Shown: one piece after another, positions 1-11,345 of the stretch | Layout of the letters: each line of letters begins with the position of its first letter | Numbering within the stretch: the stretch's first letter is position 1 | Assembly (NCBI GenBank): GCA_917880885.1 | Contig: OU862915.1 | Span: 33,302,676 to 33,366,675, forward strand | Length of the DNA stretch: 64,000 nucleotides | From: Limnephilus marmoratus | Taxonomy: Eukaryota; Arthropoda; Insecta; Trichoptera; Limnephilidae | Direction: 5' to 3' | Program-made: the position numbers and the translations under genes | The notes under the pieces: generated by a model | Database searches by the model: none | The model's input: the letters and a program-made list of their open reading frames with translations, nothing else | Told to the model about the DNA's origin: nothing

Positions 1-495
1 TGCACAGAGTCGAGTGTATTTTTCAGGTATTTTGGAGCTCCATACCAGAGATGGCTGCCAAATTCAACCGTGGGGCGCTCTTGTGATTTGTACAGGGTTA
101 GCAGTTGTGTAAAATATCTGCAGGCCCTGTACAGTACGCCCAGTTTTTGGAAGGCTAACTTTATTCTGGTTTCGATGGAGCCCCCACATCTGAGCTGGTC
201 ACTTAGAGTTACACTAAGCATAGATTGCTTCCGTTGAAGGAGACTAGATTTTCATTTCGATCCCTTTTAGACGTAATCAGACAAGATTGGGTCTTTGAAA
301 CATTAAATTCAGCGAGATTATTTTTACCCCAAGAGAAAACACTCTCGAGGTAAAGAGTTTGTGAGCCCTTTTGGGCTTATCAAACAAAAAGCTATCATGG
401 ACTGTACTGTCATCCGCGAAACAATGAATTGGTGCACATGACAAAAGGTCGTTGATATGCAACAAAAACAAAGTCGGAGACAGAACCGTAACAAA
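1..495 (-). mobile_element. LINE fragment, reverse transcriptase palm region
   Basis: Minus-strand translation reads a non-LTR reverse transcriptase segment: an LSPTLF block, then HINDLL, then a catalytic FADD box (the usual YADD/FADD motif), followed by a stretch ending near FNVSKTQS-type residues in a shifted frame. The same nucleotide sequence recurs at 10070-11345, so this is one LINE family with a Jockey/CR1-like reverse transcriptase. The fragment is cut by the window edge on one side and joins a Rep-A copy on the other. It is a dead fragment with frame breaks. Confidence 0.8.
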
Positions 496-706
496 AAAGG
501 AATGAGGGGTGGGTAGGAATCTCGGGGTCAATGTGTTCAGGAGTGACGGATATATGAATCTCTCCGTCGAATCGATGAGTCTCTCCCTATCCGACCCGCC
601 ACACAGTAGATGGTTAACGGTTCCACCACCAAGATCTAGGCGAACCCCGCCCCATGAACCCGGCACCCCTGTTAAGTCACCCAACGAAACGAACCACATA
701 ATCTAA
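486..706 (+). repeat. Rep-A copy, partial
   Basis: The stretch with GGGTGGGTAGGAATC, CAGGAGTGACGGA and CCCATGAACCCGG recurs at 20.4, 30.4, 31.6, 32.8, 39.4 and 39.8 kb. Its abutment to a LINE fragment here and at 10.1 kb suggests that Rep-A is derived from, or mobilised by, that LINE. It is non-coding. Confidence 0.7.
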
Positions 707-941
707 GTTCATTTAGAAATGAAAATGCATGTAATTTTCTTGTCATGTTTTGTTTTGCCTTGTTTCTTTCTTCTTTTCTTTTCCCTTTACTTGTAATCAT
801 CCATACTTGTATATTCTTGTTGATTTTTTTCTTTATTTGTTTTCACTTATTGTATGTTCTACTTAACCAGTCTTTCTTTAATTATGCTGTACTGTATGAG
901 AAATTTATAGTTTTGATATCAAAAACCTTTGTAAAATTATA
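707..941. other. AT-rich spacer without recognised features
   Basis: T-rich sequence between the LINE/Rep-A remnants and Gypsy-1. A short open frame here is low-complexity and not credible as a gene. Confidence 0.5.
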
Positions 942-945
942 CCAC

Positions 946-1514
946 TGTGGCGGGGTATTAATATAAGAAAATTGTCTTTAAGCGTTGTTCAGTTTATTTC
1001 TCTTATAAAGGGTTCACAGCTTATAGAAAAAAACAGAGTACAGAACAGTTTAGCACACGATATAATCACTTAGAGTTTAAACAATGTTCACTATTGTCTT
1101 CACTAAACACTTAGCGTAATACCCCCGACATAGGACCCGCGGTCTCTTAGCTGGGTTAAGGTTTCCCGGCAAGTAATGTCCACTAGGGCGCTGTTACTTG
1201 AATTCCCAAGGGGGGACCCAGAGGGTTCTCTCGACTTGGTACCGGTTGGTTAACTTAGCACTGACCACTAGGATGCTGTTGCTTGGTTTACCCGGAGTCC
1301 GGCTACACTGGCTTGAGATCGGGCAGTGTGCCCTTATATACCCTTAGTGCCGGGACTGCAGCGTCCGGCTGGCGCGGGGGGGATGGGGTGGTTACGGCCG
1401 ATGGGGTGTCCTTTCGCTTTGGTCGCTCGGCGAAAGTTGTGAAACGAAACGGCGCTATGCGTGTGAGGGAGAAAGTATTCGGATCCGTGCGTTGGGCAAA
1501 TACTGGGCGCTACA
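946..1514 (-). repeat. Gypsy-1 3' LTR (left copy)
   Basis: The direct repeat begins TGTGGCGGGG and ends GGCGCTACA on the plus strand, so on the element's own strand it starts TGTAGCGCC and ends CCGCCACA. It matches 6096-6664 throughout. Confidence 0.95.
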
Positions 1515-1526
1515 TCCTCCCCCTAG
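1515..1526 (-). other. Gypsy-1 polypurine tract
   Basis: On the minus strand AGGGGGAGGA sits directly against the 3' LTR. This is the expected place and composition for the plus-strand primer of reverse transcription. Gypsy-2 has the same arrangement at 22467-22478. Confidence 0.8.
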
Positions 1527-1566
1527 GATTCCAAAAAGCGCCTCGCATTGGGATCCTTTACCGGTT

Positions 1567-4500
1567 CTATCCTTGGGTGATGGGGTTCTTCCTGGGTCTG
1601 CCGCGTCTCCGTAGTGGCACCAGGGGCTCGGGAACTTCACCAGAGGAGCTTTTGAAGGCCGTAATGGCCGAGGAATGATAGGTTCCAATAGGGACCGTCG
1701 GGGTTTGTTGGGTGGCGACTTCATAGCTAGTGGGGCTCTTGCGTCTCAGTATGATGTGAGGGCCGTCCCGTCGAGGGGCTAGCTTGGAGCTGACCCCTTT
1801 GTTTGTGTTGCTCAACACATGGGTGGTGATCCAGACTAGGTCCCCTTCTTGGAAACGTTGATCCGGTCGACGATGGGAATCGGCGGTTTCCTTGCGCCGA
1901 TCCTGCTGTTCCTCGTTGGTCTCGCGGGCCTGCCGTAGATCTTTTTCCAGACGTAGCAGACGAGGAGTAACTTCGGGGATAAAGTTTTCAGCTTGGATGA
2001 TACTTCGTAAGTCCCGGAAGGCGTCATCTGGGGTTCGGAGTTCTCTACCGAAGGTCAGATAGGCGGCACTGTATCCCGTACTGTGGCACTTTGCCGTGTT
2101 CATGGCGAATCGAATGGTCGGCAGTTTCTCCGGCCATTGATTGTGGTTGTTCCCAACCTGAATTGCAAGTTGGGGTTTAAAGTCTCTGTTTTTCCGCTCT
2201 ACTGGATTGGCGGCGGGGTGGTAGAGAGGTGTCAGGCTCTGTCGTATTCCCAGACAGTGAGTTATCTGTTGCATAACGGCGCTGACAAATTGGACGCCAT
2301 TATCACTTATTATCCTTCTTGGTGTTCCATACCGTAGAATTATTTCTGTTACAATGGTCCAGGCGCACTTGTCGGCGGTTGCGTTACTTAACGCAAATAG
2401 TTCGACCCATCGCGTAGCGAGGTCTTCCACAATGAAAATCCAAGTCTTTCCATCAGGTGAGGTGGGTAATGGCCCAAATAGGTCTATGGCTATGACCTCG
2501 AATCGTTGCTGCGAAGTTGGAGTTTGCAGGAGGCCAGCGGGCTTCAGGTTTGTGGCTTTGTACCGTTGACAATCGATACAATTCTTCACGTAATTAGCTA
2601 TGTACCGCCGCATCCCTACCCAGTAGTACCGTGTGGCTACTCGGTTGCAGGTACCCTCGATGCCGTAGTGTCCAGCCGTAGGGGCATCATGGTATTCTCG
2701 TAATATGTCTTCGCGTTCGTGGGCAGGCACGACGAGTTGGGCTTCCTCGCCGTCCTGATCGGGGGAGTATCGGTATAGTACTCCATCGTAAGTGAGGTAG
2801 CCCCGGTTGGTCCAACGGGCGAATTCCTCCTCTTGCTGTTCGGCCTCGAAGCAGTCCAGAATCTTCTTTACTTCTGGGTCCTTCAGTTGCTCTTGGCGGG
2901 TGGCCAGGGCACCTCGCGTTGGGAGATCTGCTTCGACCAGGCTGCACAGATTGCAGACGTCTCTCTCTTCATCACCACAGGGAGGGCGTGATAAAGCATC
3001 AGCCACCAGGTTTGTCCTCCCTGGGGCGTATTTAATAGTGAGGTCATATGGTTGAAGCTGTAGGGCCCATCTTGCGAGTCTTCCCGTAGGGGTTTTCAGG
3101 GACATCAGCCACTTTAAGGGCTGGTGATCGGAGATAACCGTAGCCGGGTTTCCCTCAATATATCCTCTGAACTTAGAGATGGCCCATACTACAGCGAGAG
3201 CCTCTCGTTCCGTAGTAGAATAGTTCTTCTCCGCGCTGGTCAGCAGTCTGCTGGCGTATTCCACTGGACGCTCTCTCGTCCCCTCCCCCTGGAGTAGGAC
3301 TGCACCGACGGCGTAGCCGCTTGCGTCGGTCTTGATTATAAATGGTTGGGACTCTTCGGCCTGCTTGAATACAGGGGCCGTGGTGAGCGACTCTTTTAAC
3401 TTTTCGAACGCCTCTTGTTCGAGCTTTCCCCATACCCATAGTTTTGCCTTTTTGGTTAGGTCGCTAAGGGGCCTTGCAATCTCAGCAAAGTGGGGAATGA
3501 ATCACCGAAACCATGAGCAGGTCTGCAAAAAGGATTGCAGGTGTTTCACGTTTCGGGGGGGGACCATCTCGGTAATGGCCCTAATTTTCTCGGGATCTGC
3601 AGTGATCCCTTGTGTTGTCAGACGGTGTCCCAGGAATTTCACCTCATTACAGCAGAAGTGACACTTTTTTCGGTTTATCCGTAATCCAAAGTCCCTGATC
3701 CGCCGAACAACCGCTCTTAGCTCGCTCACATGATCGTCGAATGTGGCGGACAGCAGTACAAGGTCATCCAGGTATGCTAGCAGGTTCAGGTCGCCTACTC
3801 CAGCGCGTAATCGGTCTATCAGACGCTGGAAGGTGGATGGTGCATTCCGGAGGCCGAAAGCCATACGATTAAATCGGTATGTCCCAAATGGTGTGATGAA
3901 CGCGGTTTTGTCTCGATCCCGGTCGTGCACACCGATCTGCCAGTATCCCGCATGGAGGTCCATGGTGGACATGAACGCCGTCCTCTTGGCCGCATGGAGG
4001 AGGTCGTCCATCCGAGGTAGTGGATAATGGTCCGGGGTTGTGGCGGCGTTGAGCTGCCTATAATCCACGCAGAAGCGCAGGCTTCCATCAGGTTTGGGCA
4101 CGAGTACTACTGGTGCGGCCCATGGGGACTCACATTCTTCGATTATCCCGGCCTGGAGCATTTTCTCAATTTCCTCCTTCATGAGGGTCTTTCGGGCGGG
4201 CGTCAGGCGGTAAGGAGGCATCGCTACTGGTGGATGGTTTCCTGTGGGTATATGGTGTTCCGCCTGGTCCGTAGGTGGTCCGTTCTCCGAAAAGACGTTC
4301 TCGTTTTGTGCAATTAACTCATTCAATTGTCTCCTCTCCACCTCTGTCAGGTGGGTTCCCTCATTTTCCCTCAGCTGTAAGGGGTGGACATCGATAGTTG
4401 CCAGGTCTATCAGCGGGGGAAACAGGTTTCTCACCCCGGGCTCTGGTTCGTCATATGTCCGGTGGACCGCGATCTGAGCGTCCCGGTATATGTAGTTCAC

Positions 4501-6066
4501 GTGGTGATCCTTCAAGCCTACCATTCTCCTCTTTGGGGTCGGAGGCAAGGGGCTGATTAGCGTGGGTAGCATAATAACTGACCCGATTTCTCTGGTTGGC
4601 GTCATCTCGCCGGCGTATGGAGGAGGTCCGTACGCCCTCACGTCTAGCTCATCTTCGATGCTGGTAGGGGTTGACCGTTCAGCCGCCTGTGGCTGTTCTT
4701 TTGGTTTTGCCCCTTCATGAGTGGGGGTGATGAACCTATGGGCTCTTCTCAGCGTGTCTGAGAAATACCACTCCTTGGTTGGTAAATTCAAAACCATCGC
4801 CGCATCCTCGAGGAAGTCTATCCCCAGGAGGGTGTGGTTTTTATCTGCGTTCTGCAGTACTAAGAGCTCGGTAGAGACTGACCGGTCCTGTAGTTTAACC
4901 TCCACTCTGGTGCGGAGGACTTCCTGGTTTTGCGTGTGTCCGTCAGCGAGTATAATCGTGAGCCTCTCTGACGTGAAGTGGTAGCCCTGTCGGCTTAGCA
5001 GCACGTACAATTCTCGACTAGCGATGCTGGCCTTAGCGCCGGTATCCAGGAAAGCCGTGCCGACGTTTCCTCCTACCTCAATGTACACCGCAGGCCGGTG
5101 TCGTTGGATTGCCTGGGTCGTACGTGTGGTGAATGCGCAGAACTGGGCGTTTCTCACTTCCCCTTGGATGGGGTTGCAGGTCGGGCATTTGCTGCGTATA
5201 ACCCCGGGTCGGTTACAACCGTAGCACGCCAGTGTGCTTTGTCCCCTGCTTGGTCCCTCTGCTTGGCTACGTCCTGCTGTTGCAGTGTAATTTCGAGTTG
5301 CGCTCCGCTCTCTGGGAGGCTTCCGGCAAACTTCTGCGTAGTGCCCGAACATTTTGCAGTTCATGCACCTCGGCCGTGTTTTGCGGACATCATTGCCCTG
5401 ATTGTCCTCACTACGGTGAGTTTTCTCCGCAGCGTGTAGTTTAGATGTCCTCTCACGTTCGGCGATCATCTCCTCTATGCGTCGTGATTTGGTGAGCACA
5501 TCTGAGAAGGTCTGGATGTCCTCTCTTGGCATCCGCTCCCTTATTTCCCGGTGCAAGAGACCGTATATCAGGTCGATCTCCAGAGTTTCTGGGTTTTTAT
5601 TTCTAAGCTCTGCCAGGAGCGACCTCTTTTTAGTTATAAACAAGCCCGTGGCTTGTGGTCTATCCTGTTTCGTTTCAAAAAGGTCCATGTACACCTTGTA
5701 CGCTGGACGTCTTGGCGCGAATGTCTGCCTGAGCAGATCCATGGCAGCCTGCCATGTATTGATGCCGGTTTTGACTCCTTGCCACCACGGCGAAGCCACT
5801 TCTTGGAGGAGGAGGGGTAGTCCTTCCAAGGCATTAGCATCTGGTATTCCCTCAGATGTCTTGTACAGCGTTGCTGTTAGAATAAATTCTTCCACCTTCT
5901 GTGGGTCGGTACATCCGTTGAACCGGGATGAGCAGTGAGCGAGGTTCTTTATCCTCGCGCTCTGAAATAACTCGCGGAGTTGTTCTTGCGAAATCGCCAT
6001 TTTCGATCTGGCCGCTATCCGAGCACTCTTCCGTGTAGATTCCGTTGTCTGCCCTTTGTCTTTCAC
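1567..6066 (-). pseudogene. Gypsy-1 gag-pol polyprotein with one in-frame stop
   Basis: One frame of about 1500 codons runs from 6066 to 1567, broken only by TGA at 3502-3504. Order of parts: gag; a CCHC zinc knuckle (CX2CX4HX4C) followed by a second Cys-rich CYGC knuckle; a protease with DTGA; a reverse transcriptase with the YLDD catalytic box and FGLRNAPSTFQR; RNase H with the TDRE-type YSTTEREALA block; an integrase with an HHCC zinc finger (CIDCQRYK) and the DDE residues in IDLFG, SDNG and VERKNRD; and a GPY/F-like C-terminus ending in an AT-hook-like RGRPRK. The stop falls between reverse transcriptase and RNase H just after SWFR and is consistent with CGA to TGA. The product would copy and integrate the element. 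Gag and pol are fused without a frameshift site. Confidence 0.9.
3502..3504 (-). other. In-frame TGA stop in Gypsy-1 pol
   Basis: The frames on both sides are identical in phase (6066 and 3264 differ by a multiple of 3). Conserved protein sequence continues directly after the stop, so this is a point nonsense change and not an indel. Gypsy-2 has arginine at the equivalent place. Confidence 0.85.
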
Positions 6067-6075
6067 TTTTATAAG

Positions 6076-6094
6076 CCGTCACGTTGGGCGTCAC
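6076..6094 (-). other. Gypsy-1 primer binding site, tRNA-Lys type
   Basis: Two bases inside the 5' LTR the minus strand reads TGACGCCCAACGTGACGG. From general knowledge the lysine-tRNA site is TGGCGCCCAACGTGGGGC. I count 14 of 18 matches, including an unbroken CGCCCAACGTG. Confidence 0.7.
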
Positions 6095-6095
6095 T

Positions 6096-6664
6096 TGTGG
6101 CGGGGTATTAATATAAGAAAATTGTCTTTAAGCGTTGTTCAGTTTATTTCTCTTATAAAGGGTTCACAGCTTATAGAAAAAAACAGAGTACAGAACAGTT
6201 TAGCACACGATATAATCACTTAGAGTTTAAACAATGTTCACTATTGTCTTCACTAAACACTTAGCGTAATACCCCCGACATAGGACCCGCGGTCTCTTAG
6301 CTGGGTTAAGGTTTCCCGGCAAGTAATGTCCACTAGGGCGCTGTTACTTGAATTCCCAAGGGGGGACCCAGAGGGTTCTCTCGACTTGGTACCGGTTGGT
6401 TAACTTAGCACTGACCACTAGGATGCTGTTGCTTGGTTTACCCGGAGTCCGGCTACACTGGCTTGAGATCGGGCAGTGTGCCCTTATATACCCTTAGTGC
6501 CGGGACTGCAGCGTCCGGCTGGCGCGGGGGGGATGGGGTGGTTACGGCCGATGGGGTGTCCTTTCGCTTTGGTCGCTCGGCGAAAGTTGTGAAACGAAAC
6601 GGCGCTATGCGTGTGAGGGAGAAAGTATTCGGATCCGTGCGTTGGGCAAATACTGGGCGCTACA
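6096..6664 (-). repeat. Gypsy-1 5' LTR (right copy)
   Basis: Direct repeat of 946-1514 with no difference seen. In the element's orientation this is the promoter-bearing LTR. Confidence 0.95.
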
Positions 6665-8519
6665 CCACCTATTAAGTACTCCCCACTTATAAATTGTAAG
6701 TTCCTCCCGTCCTTAAATGAGTTTTGTAACTTCTCAGGATAGCTATAGAAAGAAATAATAATAATAATAATAATTCCAGGATTTGGGGAGGAATTTAGGA
6801 TTTTTTTTTTATTCAAAAAACTGTTTCTGAAAAAATTAGAAAATACACAGATTTAGGAAATGAGATTAAAAGAATTTGGCATTCTCGGACTATAAAAATA
6901 TTACCATTTGTTATTTCGGCCACTGGCATAATACTCGTACCTAGGAATCTGATTCAAAATTTAAGCATATTAGATTTATCAAAGAATTTGTATATAAAAA
7001 TGAAAAAATCAGTAATTTTAAATGCATGTAGGATTACAAAAGATTTTTTAAATATTTATATTGAGGGATCAGTAGGATTTATAGGTTCAATTAGAAATGC
7101 CACAGAGCCGAGAACCCTCTGATATGAAAATATCTGGAGTCGGTGAATTATATTCCCATTTGGTCTCTAGTAGGTTGACATGTTGTTCTTGTATTATTTT
7201 GTATTTATAATACCTACTTATATAGTGCAATTGCATAGCGTGGGTTGACTAGATGATCATTTGGGGAAGTGTGTGAAAGGGTTTAGTTTTTCCTGTGGGG
7301 AAAATTTAACCCGGACATTTAAATCTTGTGCGTAAATAATATAATGTAATAATTATAATTTTTTTACATCAAAGTTCTTAAAAACTTGTTTTATAAAAAT
7401 AAATAAAATGAAAGTGAGTAAATATAAACCCTTCCCATCAGCATCACAATAATATTTTCGACAATCGACCGTTATTTTACAAGGACATTTAAAAACATTT
7501 ACTAATTATCTTTGAGAGCTGTATTTGTGTTTTAACCTGATTAAAAACGCTAATGTATCATAATACCATATATTGGACATTGAACAGATATTGGACAGTG
7601 TCTCACTTGTGTGACTGTTGCATTTATGGTCCATAAAGTTTTACATTTATAAAATAATCCAAAAAATAGGTAATACGTATTAAAAAGTGTAGGTAGATAA
7701 ATAAGGGTGGGGTGAAAGGGACAAGACGTGACACAATGGCCGAAACAAGCATATTTACGATAAAATAGAAGCATTTTTATACTTTACGATATGTATAGTT
7801 AGCACTTTGAACAATTTGTAAATGCAATCACAAAATAACCAAGTCATCTTATTTTTCCATAAGTCTGTTTCGTTTATTATTATGACTGATAACGCAGTAT
7901 ACAATACATACATATAAAGTATTTTTATCTGTTTCAGATTTTCGATTGAGTTTTGTTATCAATTAATTAATGCAATTTGACGTTTTACTTATTAAATTAA
8001 AAATAAAAATTCATTGGATTAAAATGAATATTTATTTTTATAAGAACAGTCAACCGATGTCACGTAATAAAAATTGATAAATTTATCCAAAACACTATCA
8101 ATGTAATATTTAGTTTGAGTTGAATCTTGCAATCATACATAAAGATAGCCGTCAATAAAAATTTTCGTTAAGAAAAATAAATAATGTTGGTAGTTCTTAC
8201 TCCCCCACTTTTTCGACCTCCTCTATCCTATCCCCTTCCCCTCCCCACTACCTTCAGCCTCACAACATTCCCCAATAAGGAACTCCAGTGAAAAATATTA
8301 TGACTTTTAAAAAAAAGTTCATACAGACCAATAAACGCTGATTCTGAATATACAAGTTTTATTTAATAATATTAAACGCAGAGTTTTAAAAAAATTAAAA
8401 AAAAAAACATTTTTAATCGGGTCGTACAAGCACGCCGTCTAGTTGGCATTATTGAAATGTTTAGTGGTGACGTCACTGTTCGTCGTGTCGTGACGTCACC
8501 GTAAAGTCATTGTATCATC
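6665..8519. other. AT-rich intergenic DNA with old repeat scraps
   Basis: No gene is seen. Around 8040-8190 lies a diverged copy of the sequence tandemly duplicated at 11977-12389 (shared AATCTTGCAATCATACATAAAGAT). A Rep-B scrap (CTACCTTCAGCCTCACAAC) lies near 8216-8285. The rest is low-complexity A/T. Confidence 0.5.
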
Positions 8520-9270
8520 GGGTAGGGATATATCGATATCGATATATCAATATCGAAAAACTCAATATATCGTATCGAAATATCGAAAAACCCACCCAAA
8601 TTAAAATGCCCACAAAACCGGGTAAATGCTATTACTGGCAACACTGACTTTCTAAAAAAATTGATTACGTTCTCAACTCTACTGTGGAAGGTGAGTGCAC
8701 CATAAATCTTTGGCTCAAACACAAATAAAAAGAAAAAAACTGACGGTGACGCGAGCTTACGTTTTATCTTTCTGCTCCTGTAAATACTCTAAAAGTAATC
8801 ATTCTTGAAACACGGCAAGAGATGTAAGGTGTATATCCCAATCTTTTTAAAGTGGCAACGAGTCATATACCAATTGTGCTCCTCCAAGTGTTCCTCCTGA
8901 ACGTCTTTTTTCAAAGGCAGGAGCCGCTACTCAAAGCAGAAACCGGCTACAAGGAAGCAGACTGTCAAAGCTGCTAATTTTAAGTTCGATAGCTGGTACA
9001 AAAAACCGGAAATAATTATTTTTAAATAAATTTATGAAAAAACACATTTTATATACGAGCTGTTCAAATTTTGTGATTATTCACATAGGTAAGTATAAAA
9101 GTGTAAAAAATACGTACATAATCGATAAACGTTTGATATAACTAAAACTACTTTGGATTTCTATAAGTTTTAAAAAAATATTGGTATACCGGCCTTCCAG
9201 ACCGATATATCAATAACGACTTAATTCGATATATATCGATATCGATATTTTTAAAAACCTTGCATCCCTA
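8520..9270 (+). mobile_element. hAT transposon relic with transposase C-terminus
   Basis: Both ends carry related inverted sequences: TAGGGATATATCGATATCG at the left, and CGATATCGATATTT...GCATCCCTA at the right. At 8872-8998 a plus-strand frame reads PPERLFSKAG...RNRLQG...LSKLLILS, which is the hallmark of the hAT dimerisation domain (ERLFS.AG...RNRL...KLL). Frame breaks on either side show that it is inactive. The exact ends are uncertain. Confidence 0.7.
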
Positions 9271-9390
9271 ATTGCAGATGTCAGAATACATCGCTTTATT
9301 TGCGTTATAAAAGTTGAGTTACGGTTTTTAGGTTATCAGTTAGGAAGTATTATTATTATTTATTTTTAATAATTATTCATTTTTATTTTA

Positions 9391-9849
9391 CCCCTCAGGC
9401 CTTGGGCCTATTTTGTTGAAGGGTCAAAATATTTCTGCTTTGCAATAAAAACTAATTTTGAATGCAAACATTTTTAAAAATGGCTCACCTTACGATTTTT
9501 TTAGCTAAAATTTCATAATAATGTAAAAATAACACAAATATATTTTATTACATACATGTTATTATAATCGTTATCGACAACTCATTTTATTGTCTCACGA
9601 TAATTAACAAAAAAAATCGAACTATAGTAGGGACACTTTGGTTTCATAAAGGTGTACATTTTTATTATTTTGTGGTTATTAGATTTATTAGGTTATTAGA
9701 TTGCGGTTATTTGGTTATTAGGTTTTTAGATTTAAATAGCATGGTGTTTTCTCTTTCTAACACCGTTTAAATCAAATTCCTAACCATGGTAGTAACGATC
9801 TCTATGAGACCTAAACGAGTTGTTCCGAAAACCAAATTCGCCTGAGGGG
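9391..9849 (+). mobile_element. pB-MITE copy A
   Basis: The element starts CCCCTCAGGC and ends GCCTGAGGGG, followed by TTAA (9850-9853). The left flank reads TTA. It shares internal blocks (TTTCTGCTTTGCAA, TTGGTTTCATAAAGGTGTACA, TTTTCTCTTTCTAACACC) with copies at 35.7, 47.7, 58.3 and 61.7 kb. TTAA targets and CCC-starting ends are the piggyBac pattern. There is no coding capacity. Confidence 0.75.
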
Positions 9850-10069
9850 TTAACAACATATCGGAAGACACTTGACACCAACAATAAGATTATATTTAAT
9901 TCTTACTGATGGTGTCAAGAATGTTCAAGCTAATTTTGTTGTTGTGGGGGAAAGATTTGCGAGTGATTTTTATTGCAAGTCATCCTCACTTTGGTCTATC
10001 TACAGTACCTATTTGCTGAATTGACCGAATCATGGAGCACGGCTGTCCAATATAAGGCCCGCGGGACGT

Positions 10070-11345
10070 TAATTTTTTTATGTATTTTTTTTTACATTAA
10101 CTCAAGAAAATAATTTCCCTCAGGGCCTATGTCATCTGGGATGCTGTGTGGAGAGTCTTTTTGAGGAGAGGAAGGAATGAACATTGGTCTTGAAGAGACC
10201 CGTGTTGTAGGAAGGAGGAAACACAGAGGCCGGCAAATCATTCCACAGCCGAGCTGTTGAACACAAGAACGAGTCGAAGAAACGACCCGTTCTCATGTGA
10301 AAAATGTCAACCGTGTACAAATGTTGGGCACGCGTTTGGCGTCACCGGTGCCGAAGGGATCAATGACGCTAGTTCCTCGGAGCATCTTCCATTGTAATAC
10401 CGGTAGACCGCGCGTTTCTGCACAGATTCGACGGTTTTTTCAGGTATTTTGGAGCTCCAGAACAGAAGTGGCAGCCAAATTCAACCGTGGGTGCATTTGT
10501 GATTTGTACAGGGTTAGCAGTTGTGTACTATTAAAGGACTCCAGATACTAATATCTACAGCCTGAATGCTTGACGAATATCTACAGCTCATATGTTGAAC
10601 TAATATCTACGAACTTCAGAGTGTTGACTAATATCTACAGAGCGTAGGTTGAACTAATATCTACAGAGCGTAGGTTGGATTAATCTGCTAAATGTGTCCA
10701 ATAGTCCGATATTAGGGATTTTTAAATACATACTTACATAAATTAAGTTTTTTAAACTGCATTCGCAATATTACGTTATTCCGATATGCTATACATAATT
10801 GCAAATCCAACCTCTACCAGTGCTGTAGATATTCGTCAACACTTTGGTTCTCATAGATATTCGTCAACAGTTTGAGCTGTAGATATTCGTCAACACTTTC
10901 CTTCTCATAGATATTAGTTAGATTTTTTCAGTTTTGGAATTCCTGTAGATATTAGTAGACGCCTCCCTATTAAAGAATCTGCGGACCCTGTAAAGTACGC
11001 CCAATTTTTGGGAGGCTAACTTTACTCTGGCTTCGATGGAGCCCCCATACCTGAGCTGGTCTTAAGGTTACACCAAGCATATCAATGGAGGGCCTGTTCG
11101 GAAGATTGCTTCCGTTGAGAGAGACTAGATTTTAATTTCGACCCTTTTTAGACGTAATCAGACAAGATTGGGTCTTTGAAACATTAAATTCAACGAGATT
11201 ATTTTTACCCCAAGAGAAAACACTCTCGAGGTAACCCTCCATTCTTTGCTTCAAAGCCCTACGAGCTGTTGGAGTTGAGCCCGAGTTGAGTCGAGCTGAG
11301 CCCTTTGGAGGCATGTTGATAGGGATAGGGCTGTTTGATAAGGAC
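10070..11345 (-). mobile_element. LINE 3' part, split by a MITE
   Basis: At 10132-10320 the minus strand encodes the tail of a non-LTR reverse transcriptase (SFLCSTARLWNDLPASVFP...YN...FK...VHSFLSS), typical of Jockey/CR1-type LINE C-termini. Nucleotide homology to 1-360 resumes at 10440-10527 and 10976-11240. At 11132-11350 the frame reads VFSWGKNNLVEFNVSKTQSCLI. The homologous blocks are interrupted exactly by the 430-bp insertion at 10537-10966. Confidence 0.8.
10537..10966. mobile_element. 430-bp MITE with reiterated ACTAATATCTACAG
   Basis: The insertion into the LINE is bounded by a 9-bp direct duplication CTATTAAAG (10528-10536 and 10967-10975). The ends are inverted (CTAATATCTACAG at left, CTGTAGATATTAG at right). 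Internally the left half repeats (A/G)A(C/T)AATATCTACAG at least five times, and the right half repeats its reverse complement TGTAGATATTCGTCAACA about four times. A 9-bp duplication suggests Mutator-type transposition. Confidence 0.8.

Larger units (their letters stand above)
946..6664 (-). mobile_element. Gypsy-1: complete Ty3/Gypsy LTR retrotransposon
   Basis: A 5719-bp element lies on the minus strand. Two 569-bp LTRs (946-1514 and 6096-6664) look identical base for base on reading. Both read TGT...ACA, and a 4-bp target duplication CCAC flanks them (942-945 and 6665-6668). Inside, in element order, are a tRNA-Lys-like primer binding site, one long gag-pol frame and a purine-rich tract. 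There is no env-like frame. Identical LTRs imply a very recent insertion. A single in-frame stop at 3502-3504 is the only visible defect. Confidence 0.95.

Noticed and set aside
1283..1678. Open frame starting MVYPESGYTGLRSG, also seen at 6433
   Set aside because: It lies in the LTRs of Gypsy-1 on the antisense strand; the duplicate is simply the other LTR.
946..6664. Possible endogenous retrovirus with an envelope gene
   Set aside because: The long frame ends just before the 3' LTR with integrase; there is no room for and no trace of an env-like frame.
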